This document shows positions 1 through 12,800 of a DNA stretch of 64,000 bases, piece by piece. The notes below the pieces were generated by a model that did no database searches, was not told where the DNA came from, and was given only the letters and a program-made list of their open reading frames with translations. Both the position numbers and the translations under genes were made by a program. Numbering within the stretch: position 1 is the first letter of the stretch; each line of letters begins with the position of its first letter. The stretch comes from Cyprinodon diabolis (Eukaryota > Chordata > Actinopteri > Cyprinodontiformes > Cyprinodontidae): the NCBI GenBank assembly GCA_030533445.1, contig CM060076.1, positions 25,964,603 to 26,028,602 on the forward strand, in the 5' to 3' direction.

Positions 1-477
1 ACTGCTTCAGAAAGTATTTGAACATCAGTCTATCAGCTAGAATTCTGACCCTCAAAGGCCTGTTATTCTGCCTTCAAAATGTCCACCTCCTTTCCATTTA
101 TTATCCTAAATTAGATGCACCTGTTTAAGGTCATTTGACACAAAAAAAAGCACCTGTCCACCCCATACATCAGTAAGAATCCAAATACAAACATGACCAA
201 GAACAAAGAGCTGTCCAAAAGGGAGGGAGGGAGCGCAAACTCAGTGTTTCCCAGAGAGAGACCAGAAACCTGACTGACCGAGAGAAGATCTGAGTAGAGG
301 AGTGGGCCAGACTCCCTCTTGCAGTGTGTGTAAACCTGTGGAAAAGTAAAGGAAACGCTTGACCTCTGTAATTGCAAACAAAGACTACAGTAGCAAATAT
401 TAACATAGATTTTCTCGGGTACTCAAATACTTATTTGCAGCTTTATTATACAAATATATAGTTTAAAAAAAATCTTT
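1..477. other. Non-coding sequence at the left edge
   Basis: No exon, RNA gene or clear repeat family could be supported. Short open frames on the minus strand have no recognisable domain and no plausible splice context. The stretch is A/T-rich, like the other intergenic DNA here. Confidence 0.5.
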
Positions 478-485
478 GTTATTTC

Positions 486-1063
486 TAGGGCTGGGTAAAA
501 AAATTGATTTTGAATTGATTCCTTTATATTTTTGCAAAATCGATGTCTAGGGAATAAGATCTATTCATTTTATAGTGACACGCATGACGTTCACATTCAA
601 ATGAACAGGAAAGATGCACTCAAGATGACTTCAAGCCAGACAGCTGCAAATATAGCCAATAGGATGACTAAAGACATTAACAAATTGGGGCTGACCAGAA
701 AACACCCTGTAGTTGTTACAGACAACGCTGAAAATATGGTTTGTGCAGTGGAGATAATGCAGCTCATGCATGTCTGCTGTGTTACGTCTGCTTGCTTGAG
801 TGGGGCTTCACTTTTTCACTTTTCACAAACAAGTTTGCACTTTTGAGACAGTTTTGTTCACATCTCAAGCTTAAACTGTCTGATTTACAAGTTTGCACAT
901 TGTGTTTAATGTGACAGGAAAAAATAAAATATATGAGTATTTTGAAACACGGCTGAACCATTTTTATTATTGTAAAAACAGATTGAATCGAAATTAATCG
1001 ATTTAGAACTGTATGAATCAAAATCGAATCAATTCAGGACTTTGGCGAAAATACCCAGCCCTA
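486..1063 (+). mobile_element. hAT-type non-autonomous DNA transposon with intact target duplication
   Basis: The 578-bp element starts TAGGGCTGGGTA and ends with the reverse complement TACCCAGCCCTA. It is flanked on both sides by a perfect 8-bp direct repeat GTTATTTC (478-485 and 1064-1071), the target-site size of hAT transposases. Inside, about 571-760 still reads as a piece of hAT transposase on the plus strand, including a VVTDNAENM-like segment around a catalytic-region aspartate. The rest of the transposase is missing, so the copy is a deletion derivative that would have needed a partner enzyme to move. The intact duplication suggests a fairly recent insertion. Confidence 0.88.
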
Positions 1064-1071
1064 GTTATTTC

Positions 1072-1650
1072 AGGATTTTATTTTATTTTTAGATCATGTC
1101 TTTGGCAGTGGACATGCACCTACGATAGCAGTTTCAGACCCCTCCATGATTTCTAAGTGGAACAACTTGCTAAAAAAGCAGGGTGTTCAATACTCATTTT
1201 CCTCATTATACTTGTAAAAAAGATGACTCAGAGTCTTTAACACTTGTAGATATTTGTAATTAGCAAACAGTTTTATTTTGACATGCGTGTCATGGCAGTT
1301 TGTATGCACAGCATTTCTCCCTTATGTTGTGAAACCAAAATGCTCCCAAAGAAGTGTTGGAAAAAGATTATGACAGCATCAGCTTTGAGATTGATGCTAT
1401 ATTTGCAGATGGGAAAAAAAACTATTACCTGGAAACCTCAGTGGCTGATCTGACAGCTACCCTGTAACAAACATGTACCATTTTATGGTAAACATGAACT
1501 CCTTTCAATAAAATAATATTTAAAAAAAAGAATTCAAAACCTTTTTTCTGCACAACCAGCTAACAGACATCTGAGATACAGCTCAGATTGATTTATTTCG
1601 CAGCCGCTGGATAAGGAGGTGAGAAAAAACTGTTTGAAGGCATTTGCTCC
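1072..1650. other. Intergenic stretch downstream of entpd5
   Basis: This lies beyond the entpd5 stop codon. It includes the short 3' untranslated region (about 1575-1650) and otherwise A/T-rich DNA. An open plus-strand reading of 37 codons (1354-1467) is followed by an AATAAA (about 1507). It is discussed as a finding but is not long enough to call a gene. Confidence 0.45.
1592..1597 (-). terminator. Candidate polyadenylation signal of entpd5
   Basis: TTTATT on the plus strand reads AATAAA on the minus strand, 53 bases past the entpd5 stop codon. It would give an unusually short 3' untranslated region. A more distal signal near 1081-1090 is an alternative. Confidence 0.4.
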
Positions 1651-3094
1651 TTAATGGATCTTCAGGTTGTGAAAGTGGTCCAACACAGCACCGAGGGCCC
1701 AGCTAGCCTCAACGTTCTTCACTTTCTTGGTTAACTAGAAAAAGTAAATCAGGAAATCACCAAAATATATTTCCACAACACATAGAGTAGTACCAAATAA
1801 CGATTAAGGAAACTCTGACTGTTTAAAGGTCCCGGATGATCAGGCATCATTACAATGGTGTTATTTATACCTTGCATCTCAAATTGAACCACAAATAAAA
1901 ACATTTACAACGCCTCACCAGCCTATTAAAATGAATGCCACAGACGGAGCATAAAACGAGGCTGTTCGTGTTGCAGCCGATATCACATAAAGCTGCCTAA
2001 CCTGTAGGACAGCGCTGTCCTTGAAGCCAAAGCCATCCTTCAGCAGACAAGTGATGTAGGTCAGGTCCATGCACAGGAACGGGCTGACAGACGGGTACTT
2101 GGTCATCTTATTGCACACTGAGCAGAAGACAAGAAACATCATCTCTGTTAGGTTGGATAATCAGTCATTTGTATTCTGCTGACGGATGAGGGCGGCGTTT
2201 CTGATGGAAACCACTCGCCGTCCACTGAGATGCGTGCTGTATGTCAAGTGCAAGGAGCAGCAGATCTGTCATAGTAATGATGTATTCCTCAGCCAGTCTC
2301 ACCCTCTTTGGCTCTTTTCTTGAAGTCTCTGACCTGCAGCATTCCTCCTTGGACATTATCTACAACAGAGAGGGGGGTCATTATACATTTAAAATGCCAA
2401 AACAGTGATTACAACAGCTCATCTACATGCACATTTATATAGTACTAATAACAGAGCTGATGGCCTTCCAGCGCAGACGTGCAGCGGGATGGCAATTTCT
2501 ATAATAACCACACAACTATGGCTCATCAAACCCCCTGATACAGGAGTAGATGACTCACATTTTTCAGCCTCTGTCTAGCATGCAGGCAGTGGATAATTAT
2601 ATAAGGTGTCGACAGAAGGTGTGTGTTCGTGTGCTCGCTTACTGATAAGGCCTGCATCCACAGCTCTGTCAAAGTAATAGGAGAACGCGTAGAACACGTT
2701 GCTGTCTTCGAGCTCGTAGGGCTGATGAATAATCCCCTTCACCACCTTAAGTACTTCCTGATAGCAAAGCTTGTATCCTGCTTGACCTAAGGGAAAAAAA
2801 AAACAGAAAGTCTTGCAAATTGTAAATATTCCCTTTGAACACCGTTGGAGAAGTGAAGCTGTGATGTGCTCGGATTTAAAACATGCAGTCATTTAGCCCA
2901 CATGGTTGTGGTCAGGTGAAGTTATTGATTTAACACAAACGCAAGGTGGATCATGTAGAGAGCAGCTTTTGCTGTGATTACAGATGCACTGAAATACTTG
3001 GTCATTCCTCTTCACAGAATAACTCAAACTCCCTCAGACTGATTGGATTCTAGCAGAATTTTAATTTGATTGTGGTCTAAACTTTGACTGGTCC

Positions 3095-3158
<64 letters not shown>

Positions 3159-3159
3159 C

Positions 3160-3198
<39 letters not shown>

Positions 3199-3205
3199 CA
3201 CATAC

Positions 3206-3238
<33 letters not shown>

Positions 3239-3245
3239 CACATAC

Positions 3246-3304
<59 letters not shown>

Positions 3305-6300
3305 TATGCATATATATTTAGCTTGATCCAAAACCTTGTATCTCTGACAGGATGATTAGGGTCATGGTTTCAGCCTCTCTTGCAGATAACTTTTCTATCA
3401 AATCTTTTCCCCTGACTGTTAAAGAACAGCATTCTCAAAGCATGGCCATGATGCGGCCACCACGTTTAAGTCTAATAGTTATTTCCGCTTTCCTTCTAAA
3501 GCCAGTTGGTAGCACTAGAATTATTGAATGTCATCAGATTAAATATGGTTTTACAGATTAATGTTGTCTTTTATGTAAATCCCAATAAAATACAAACATT
3601 TGTTAAAACATAAAGGGAGGGAATAATTTTGGCTGAAGTTACTGGTTCAAATTGTATGTAATCTCTCCTTCTTGGATCAGATCTTACCCTCTGGGTCTCC
3701 GCTCACTTGGTAGGTAAGACCTCCGAAGCTCCAATCATCCCTGAACTGCTTCGGCAGGCAGGAGCTTTTAAAAACCCGCCACTCCAACCCTAGCAGGGCA
3801 CACACACATAATTAATCTTCTAAATGGTTCAACAGCCTCACACAAGCTTATCACGGTCGGGGCCACTGATAGCACACCATTTTTTTTGCTCAAGCGCTTC
3901 TGATTAATCTGAGGCTATAACTTGAAATGTATATTAGCATAGAAACTGGAAGTACAGCCTTTATCTTGTGATCTAGATGAAGCAGAATTGAGCGAATAGA
4001 CAGTGCAGTACGCTCAAGAGTCCCTGCAGTCTTAAGTGGCAAAGTGATGGCGATAAAGCAGATTTAAGTTTATGTACCTTCTGCGCCCAGAGCACCCAGC
4101 GCTGCAAGTCGAGCAGCCATTAGTCCATTTCCAAGATAGCTGGGAAAAATAAAAGGGTATGTACAGTAACAAAAATAACAGATCTAAAACTGTGGTGCCT
4201 GATTACTATAATGGAGATTAAGTAGGCACTACAGGCTCACCTAGTTATGCATGTATCCTTTAAATACCCGAAATTACTAATATAACAGCAGATAATTTGA
4301 AGGCTTTAGAAGTTTTAATCAAATTTAAAGTAATAATCTAAAATTCCACAAGAGTCTGCATAATGAGATCTGTTACCTTTTAGTGTACAGCTCAAATGTT
4401 GAGTTGAGGAAATCAAATCTGGCAACATAATCATCCTTGGGAGCACTCTCAATTGTTTTCTGCAGTAAACAGATTAAAACACTTAGCTGAAGCTGTTAGA
4501 GGTTTAAAAAATCTGCAAGAATAATGTATAAAAGCGGAGGCCGACCCTCAGTTTGGGCAGGAAGGTGATCTGTGTGGACCCCCCTCCCAAATCAAGGATT
4601 CCCACTGTCTTCTTGGCGTGTGAGTTCAGGTGACCTGGAAACAATTTGATCACCTTAATCCAACATCTGCAGCTGGGAAGAGTAATCCCTTTACACCTGA
4701 GATGCTTGATGATCTTCAAAAGGCCTGCTTTGGCAGAGTGCTCCATCTAAGAAGCATAAACATTCCCGCTCAGTCCGAGAAAGATCACAGAAGCAGGCTT
4801 TAGGCAACAAACTCATCCTTGTACTCATCGCCTTCTATTTATGGACACAGGCGTATAATGCAATATGATGGCAGGTTAGGAAGATGCATGCAGTCTGGAG
4901 AAAACAGGAAAATTATTTTCCATTTGGCCGATTATTTTTACATCGGTCTAACATATATGTGCTGCCGATTTGTATTTTTTCTACCTCCATTTACATGATA
5001 AAAATGACACAATTCTAACCCTTTTTTATTATTCTCAGTATAGCAAAAAAAAAAAAAAGCAAAATATCAATGACGGATAGAGATGGATGTGCTTCATGTT
5101 ATCTCAAAGCATGGCTGCTGATTAATGAATCACCAAACACATGAACCAATGGGTACTTTATTGCATTTTATAATGTTGTAATAACAGACTTCAGTGTATG
5201 CAGTTAATTGACAGGGAGAATCATAGCATGATAAGAGGTGGGATTTGGCGTAGTAACGACCCGGTGATTTCTTTAATAAGAAAAACTAAAAGTATGGTTG
5301 TTACTGTTATTTATGATTTTGAACTATTTGTTATTGCCTTTGTGAAATAAATGATTGATTAATCAAATACGAGTATTTATTTAGATGAATGTCATGGGAG
5401 CATTAGACTGTATCTAATGCAGTTTTGAGTGCGGGAGGATTTTTTTTTTCCAGGCAGTGTCTCTTTGCTGCAGTTTGGTTGTATTCAGTTTAAATCCTGA
5501 TGATTACTTATAGTTTCCCAATAAATGCAAAAACATGATGGTAAAAACCTGTTAAATTATTACCTTTGTATTGTAACACGGAAGCAAAGGGATGCAACAT
5601 TTGCACAATTTTCTTTACAAATATCTAAAATTTTAAACAGGAGGCATGCAGCAGCATGTAGCCTGTAATAATTAATTTAGCTTTAGCGACTAGATGGCTT
5701 TCTTTCACGTCTTCTCTAATTTTTAAAGCCGATATATGTTAGTTTTTGACATATGATGCCACCCTGATAAATAAATGTTTGCTTAAGCAGTATCAATTCT
5801 TTACCAAAGCACTGTAGAATTTACCTCACTTACCTGTTAGAAAGTTCAGAGAAATCCAAGCCAGAATGCCTACATTTAAATAGAAATAATCACATATTTA
5901 TAAAGCAGGTCATTTCAGGGGGAGAAAAAACTATAATTGAAAAAGCTCTCGACAAATTAGTGAAATGCAGGCACATACAAGAAAAACTAAAATGCTTACA
6001 AACCAATTATGCCACTGTACAACAGCCTGTTTTTTTCTCCCACATAATTACTGGCTTTTAGGGTTAAAACGACTTTGCTTGAAAGGCTTTCGTTGTTTTG
6101 TGTGTCATCACAAAAACATCTATAATTTTCTGTAATTAAGTTAAATGCCTTCATTAAGCTAAGGTCCTGACAGAAACTGAGCAGCAGATCTAATGATGAT
6201 CCTCCAATACAACGGGAGGGGGTGAAGAGGCTGCTCAGTGCAGATGTTTTACCTTCGTTGGTGCCGTTCATAATGCTGACGCTGTTGTCAGACACCAAAA

Positions 6301-8239
6301 AAGGGGATTCGTCGAATACGCGTTGAACCTAAGAGAGAGGAGGAATTCGGCGTGAGAATGAGAGAGTAGTGGAGCAACAGTAAGCAGGAGTGAAATGGGC
6401 CGAACATTATCGGATATAATGCTGGCTCATCCAGAGGTGCCCTCCGCAGGATGGGATTAATTCATTCCCTCAGGGGCGGATTATGAAAGTATCATTCATC
6501 TTCCAAGGTGCTTCGGGGCACTGCTTTCTTTTTTTCCTATCCTCATAAACGATAGCCTTTGACACAGAGCTTACAGGGATCAAGCTGCATTACATTACTC
6601 TGCTGCTTCCAAGAATAAAACATGGTTTCTCACAAAAAAATAAGGCTATAAGGCCAAACATTTTCTTTAAGCGAAGGAACAGCTCCCTACTGATGCTGAA
6701 CCCAGGAGATGCGAGTCTGACCTGGTCCAGAAGGGCCTGGGCTTTGGCTCCAGGCAGGAGACGGAGTCCAGCTGTGGCTCTGAGGACCAGCGGCGTCCTC
6801 TTCCAGTCCAGGCGGGGGACGGTCTTTTTGGCCACCTTCAACAGCATCCTCACCGTTTCTCCAGCCTGTGAGAGCTGAAACATTACCTACAGACCAGCAA
6901 AGCTCTGGAAGGCACAAACCCACTGCTCTAGTGAGATTGATGTCAACAAATTTAATTGCCACTAGTTTGTCTTTAATCTGAATCTTTGTGTGGGAACAAG
7001 TGTTAATTGCTGACAAATAGTGCATGACAGGGTGTATAACCTCCGCTTATCTTCAAGGCCGGTTCCTCATTGCGGTTCTTGGTTAATTAAAAGCATAATG
7101 TTATACAATATTTCAAGAAAAACACACAGGAGGGTCAAAAAAACATTAATGACCCAACTAATTATAACTGGAAAAATATGATTGGTCCTTAATTTCTAAA
7201 AGGATATAATTCCTGCTTTGCAGGTTTGCAAATTTCTCATTCCAGGGTGTTTTACAGAAAAGGCACATTATCATTCCCATGGATACTTCATGAGCTTTCT
7301 TTAGCAGTAATGCATAAACCACATTATCAGGAAACATAAAAGTGTGACTAAAAGTGGTAAATCAACCAGGAGAAGGGCTAAGAAATAACTTTAACTCCTT
7401 AAAATGATGATTTTCCAATTATTTTAACAAATTATTCACAGGTTACACTTCATTTAAATTACTCAGAGCTTTTCCTAGTGGTCTAGGAGGTCTAGTGGTG
7501 TTTATTTGTAGTGGTTAGACAGACTATATTGAGGACTGAGGCAGATATGCTGCTACAGATAATTAGTAGTGTCTGTAGATGATAATTTGGGGATATCAGT
7601 TATTGTTTGATTCTAGGTGCCTTGTTAATTGGGGCATCATCAGCCTTTTCCAAACCTTTTTGTCCCGACGATGAACTCACCGTGTCAGGGTATTCTGCAT
7701 ATGCTGACAAACCCGGCTTTATGGAATGGAAAATCTCATTGTCCAACACAGGCAGCTGCTCTGAAAAGGCACAACATCCACCCACACCGTCAAAAAATGA
7801 AGCAGCTGTTAAAAGCCCTCAAATGCCTCCAACCTCTTAGCATGCATATGCATGATTTATCAGGCAAATTAAGCCCTATGTGACTTATGCCCTCTGAATT
7901 TACAGGTTTAATGAAGTATGAAAACAGAGTACACGCCAACCCAAAGTGCTGATGTTCACTTCAGCTAATCACCGACGACACACATTTGGCCTGTTTTAGT
8001 TTGTTCTGTTGCAGGACGGTTTTACCCGAGTAGCTGTGGATGAAGGTGTAGACATGAATGCGCGTCCCTGTGCTCCCTGCGTCAAACATCACAGCGTAGA
8101 AGATGCGGCTGTGGTTGGCCGGGCGGCTCAGGCTTGGGAGGATCCCCGACAGATCCAGGAGAGAGGTCCTGGACTGGGCTCGGTTCAGCCCTGCTGCGGC
8201 GAGAAGGATCAACAGAAGTACCGGGACGGTTGGCTTCAT
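1651..8239 (-). CDS. entpd5: Ectonucleoside triphosphate diphosphohydrolase 5 (ENTPD5), complete, 13 coding exons
   Basis: GDA1/CD39-family enzyme that hydrolyses UDP and GDP in the ER/secretory lumen, supporting N-glycoprotein folding; in zebrafish the a-paralogue is needed for bone mineralisation (established knowledge). Coding exons in transcript order: 8239-8026, 7760-7681, 6874-6722, 6328-6253, 5869-5834, 4634-4546, 4459-4377, 4139-4078, 3789-3688, 2786-2643, 2359-2303, 2117-2002, 1734-1651. All phases agree and give 431 aa (human about 428). Residues 1-22 form a signal peptide. Apyrase-conserved regions are visible: DAGSTGTR at about 53-60, ATAGLR at about 131-136, the IMNGTNEG region with the catalytic-type Glu at about 174, and DLGGGSTQ at about 201-208. 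A pyrimidine-rich acceptor sits 7 nt before the ATG, so the 5' UTR continues on an upstream exon. Exon 6 ends on AGG with donor GTCGGC, a weak match. Whether this is the a or b paralogue cannot be decided. Confidence 0.95.
3097..3313. repeat. Compound TA/TG microsatellite in an entpd5 intron
   Basis: A long (TA)n run is followed by about three repeats of a larger block: a TA run, then ACACATACG, then a TG run. The array ends in an (AC)n stretch at about 3290-3302. It lies in the intron between coding exons 9 and 10 of entpd5. The open frames across it are artefacts of the dinucleotide repeat. Confidence 0.95.
4635..5833. other. entpd5 intron 5
   Basis: About 1.2 kb of A/T-rich intron between coding exons 5 and 6. 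No second gene, RNA or clear repeat family was recognised. Confidence 0.5.
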
Positions 8240-9551
8240 CTTCCCTCTGCAGCATAAGTTGGGGATGGGGGGGAAGAGGAGGAGGAAGAAAATGAAGGCT
8301 GGTAAGCAATTGTTGTGAACAGCAGACAGTTTGCTGAAGTGGCTGAGGACTTGTTATGGCAGTTGTTAAATTACAGTTTGCCAGAGTTGTAAGAAGCCTT
8401 CAGGTTTATGCAGCGTCAGATCTGACCACGCCTCATGCACTGTCCAGCCAACCACGGCGAGGTACACCAAAAAACACTGTTTACTGTCTCTGTCAACTCA
8501 CACGGAAAGTTTAACAGTCAGTTTGACACAACTCCATAAAACCAGCAGAATAAAATCTTGGTGTTTGGTCAAAGATGCTCCATGTGTGCCTCTTACTGGA
8601 TTTAGCTTCAATTACAGGGTTGTCTAATTACTGCTGCCCAAACCCCTCTACCTGCTCTATCAACCACTTCACTGACTTGTTCTCTGAGCAGAGAGGCCTT
8701 TTACGTCCTTTTCCCATGGAGGGAGTCCTACTCAACGATCACACTGGCTGCTCTGTAAAGGGAAAAAAACAAACTTTAAATCACTTTCGTTTGCGGTCCA
8801 GATGTTTGCTCATTAAAGCTGAATGTGCGGTTGACGCAACAGCAGCAAAACCCAATTAAATCTGACTAACTAGGTGTTACGCTGTCTTGCATATAATCAC
8901 AATTTGTCTCCTCATATTACACCTTTCTACCAATCATGGCTGTGCTCTGAACATGGATTAAATTATAAGACACTGAAACTTGCATTCCTACACATTTTAA
9001 TGTCAGTGTTTCATAGGCACATATTTCCTGTGTAATATTTCTACAGATATTTCGGTTTAGGTTTGGATTAAATATGGATGGATATATTCAAAATAGAAGA
9101 TAAGATAATGGACAAACAGGGAATGAATGATGAGATGGATGAAAAGGTGTAGAAAAGGACAAATAAAGACCTAAAAGGACTTTACTCTAGTGGTTTAACC
9201 ACAGTCCACTGTGACAGTGTGACAGTGTAAATAAAATATGCGGCTCCATATTTGCAGGGGTTGTTTGGCCAAAGGTCATAGACTGGAGCTAAAAAGTGAT
9301 TCCATCCTCAAACTCAGAAATACTAAATGCTCCGAGATTAGAAATCCTCATCGATCAGGTTCAAAATCTGGCTCACAGTGCAGTCAGGTGGTATTTCTAC
9401 TGTAAATGTACGACAATTTGCTGAATCAACATCTCATGGTTTGGATCCACTAATTGCAATGTTCTGTCTTAAAATATGAAACAATTAAATAAAACAATTT
9501 AGAATTAAAAAAAAGAGGAGAACAGAAGGAAATAGGGAGAAAGCACAGACA

Positions 9552-9840
9552 ACGGTCATTTGCAAACGATGCTGCAAGCCTTTTTCCGCATCCTACGGCA
9601 GCACAACAAACCTCCTCTATCACCTAAAGAAGAATCATGAAAAACAATACATAAGGATCCAAAACTATCGCCTACTTTAAGAGTAGTTAGCAAGATGCAC
9701 CCCGTATGAGATCAGTTATCAGTGCCACAAACAAATCACTGTAGCTATTGCACATTACATAAGAACAGGCATCATCCCCATCCATGTATGAAGTTGAAAA
9801 GGAGAGCTTCTGATACCTTGTTAAAGGCATCTACTAATTA
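9552..9840 (+). pseudogene. Decayed hAT transposase fragment with BED zinc finger
   Basis: Positions 9552-9660 read without a stop as a BED-type finger: CKRC, then a spacer, then NLLYHLKKNH (C-x2-C ... H-x4-H). This is the DNA-binding N-terminus of hAT transposases. About 60 bases on, the plus strand reads KQITVAIAHYI and then, after a frame change, EVEKESF, matching the next conserved block of the same enzymes. Stops and frame breaks between the blocks show it is dead. The ends of the original element could not be found. Confidence 0.72.
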
Positions 9841-12800
9841 TTTTTCTCATTTGCGACAGTTCTGTAAATGTCACTTCAAAATACAGATGAAAAAAGTTAG
9901 CTATTTTTCAGAAATTAGCAGAAAACTTACTTATTTGGGGTAAATTGTCATATAAAATAGTTCATATCCTGATATATGATTTTTTTCCATATGGCTCAGC
10001 ACTATATAAGATCAGTACATCTCTCTACAAATACAAAGGAGGAAATGTTTCAGTAGTGATCATAGAGGGGGGATTGTTGCTGCTGCTGCTCCTCTAAGAA
10101 AGCTCAGGAAGTCACTTTAAAATAACTCCAGATCAGCAGATAGTCATATTTTGAAATAGAAACATTTCAGTAAATGTAAAAGAAATATACAGTCAAGAAA
10201 AACAGCTCCTCCTAGCTATAGCAAACCCAGAAATCTTTCAATTGAAGTTAATCCTCACTTTAATCCCCATAAATGATCGTCTCTACCTTATTTTATGTAT
10301 AATAAGACATCTTATTTGGTTCACATTCTATTCTGAGCTCCATTTTACATCAAAGGTTAAGCATTAAGACTTTTAAATATTGAAAAAAAATAGAAAGTTT
10401 TCAATCTACACCATATTAAACTAAAATAAAACCCTACATCATCAGTCAGAAGATGCTCATAGGATGCAGCCGCACAACTAATGAGAATCTGATCTTATTG
10501 TCTGCTGATGGCTTGTGTGCTTTCGACTGCTCCCATATTAAGGGATCACCACAGCAAGTCATTTTACAGAGAAAGACTTAAACCACTTCTCCATGGGGAC
10601 TGCTACCTCTTATATCTTAGTTATAAAGTAAGTCTATAAAATACTATTATTAAACAGCAAAATAAATGGCAGGTATGGCCTGAGACTAATTGATAGTGTA
10701 CACAAAAGAGTCGTATAGTAATATAAAGAGATAAAACAGATTGGACATGTTTTAGAGTTTACTGAATTTTGTGAAAATGTCTAAATCGTATTCTAATAAG
10801 ATTAAACATTTCTAAGCACAAAACATATTTACTTTTTTCTTGCAAATTTAGGGTAATCAATTTGAGAGTACTGAAGCTTTCGGTCCAAATTTTAACTTAT
10901 TCTTGGAAAGGTGATTTAACTGCTTAATAAAATGCCCAAATCTGCTGTTGCACTGTTTTAATTGACAATAAATGACTTATCAACTTTTAATGAAGTCCAT
11001 TGCACAAGGAGTATTATATTTAAACGTTGGAAGCTCTGAATAAATTGTTGGGATACGAAGGATAAAATATTAGTACCATATACCACGGTAAGGCACTTCC
11101 TGTTGCAGGGTTGTCAGCTCTCACTCATTGGGCATGAGACTCACGCATCTCAGTGACTTCAAATGCTCTCACTACATATACACATTTTTCCACGCTAAGA
11201 AATGACGAACATTGAAACTCAACTCCATTCAACTTAATATATAAAAATACCATGCAGATAAAAATTCAGTCCACATTTTCAACACAACTTTAGTGCAAAC
11301 ACACAAAGACATGCCAGGTTTATATCTAGTCTGTATTTTTGCACGAGCCCACCTATTCACTGTGCCAGCTATTGTAAAAAGACCGGCTTTTCTGAGCAGG
11401 TATTACGAGGTATGTCATGGGATTTTTGATCTTATCCTTATCGTATCTGGACTAAGATAAATTACTTTGTAAATTAATGAAGATTTTAAGCAATCTAGTA
11501 CTTGAGTACATATGAATAGAATATACAGCAGCTAGCTTAAATTATCAACGTGGAGACTGAGTGTAGGATCAAATCAAACTGACATCGAATGGTTTGTTGT
11601 CTCTACATCTAGTTCTTTTTTTAGTGAACGTTACTCCTTGTTTGCTTTAATTTAACCACCTGATTTAGCCAGTTTTAATCAATGTTTTGCTCACAAGTTA
11701 AATAAATATTACTCAGTCTAGTTTAATAATCCCCCATTTGAATTGAGGACTAATTAAACTAAAAAAAATTTCTAAATTCCTAAAGCTTTCAGGTTTGCCT
11801 CACAAACCCATAGGAGGTTCACAAAAAAAGAAAATCAGCATTTTATTTTTCAAGAGATCAGCCACCCAAGAAAAGACCAACCACATTCAGAAAGGATGTG
11901 CAGAAAAACTCAGTTATCCAGGATTCCTAGAGGAGGAACACAGGGATGTTCTTATTTTATTATTACTTATCTTATCCATTAAACCTTATTTTTGAGAGTT
12001 TTTATAGACTCTACAGCCTCCAAAAAGGTCTGGATTTTTTAGCCATTTGTTCAGACGTAAACAAACTAATAAAATAATGACTTTTAATAGATTTTAATCC
12101 TACTACCAAATAATAGTACACAGTCTATTTTGCAATGATTGCACTGGTTCCTGTATCAGTGCCAGTAATAACTTATTAGTTCCCCCATTGTTTATTTCAC
12201 TTGAACTGCACAGAATATTTAATAAACAAAGTTGTGAAATTCTTAGTTTACGGTATTTTGAAGAATCAAGTATTTTAGTAGGGCCCAGTCTTCTTTACTT
12301 CAATCCTCTGAAAGTCACCATAAAATAGAAAATAATGTATATTGTGTGAAAAACGTTCCACCTAACTGCAGATCACTTATTGTTACTCAGTAACATTTAC
12401 CGGTGCAATAAAAAATTCCACATCTTGCCACTTTGTTTCAGTTAAATCTTCTGAAAAGCTACAACCTACACCTGCAATCTAACCATGACAAGGGCAGCCT
12501 GTCCAAAATCTTTCAAAATCTCACACCAAGGTTTGGGGAAAAGTTGGCATCCATGTGTTGCCAATATAAGATTTCTATGATCATTATTGGGTACCTAGCT
12601 AATTATTATACTTTACGTAAACTAGGGATGGGGGACTAATGGATAAAATGAAAATATCATTTTTGGAAAATGTGGATTTTTGTTTTTAACCAACTTGGGC
12701 TTGAGCAGTTCAGATTGACATCAGTTCATCACTTTTTGTTCTTATATTTGTAATTATAATAAACTAGTTCTCTGTATAATGCTTATTGCTGCAAACATTT

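Noticed and set aside
3061..3355. Six overlapping open frames of YIYIYI/THTHTH composition
   Set aside because: They are translations of the TA/TG microsatellite on both strands.
6687..7025. 112-codon minus-strand frame overlapping an entpd5 exon
   Set aside because: It is a shadow frame; the frame ending at 6722 carries the conserved apyrase residues and correct splice sites.
8009..8318. Two plus-strand frames opposite entpd5 coding exon 1
   Set aside because: They are antisense shadows of the G/C-rich signal-peptide exon, with no domain.
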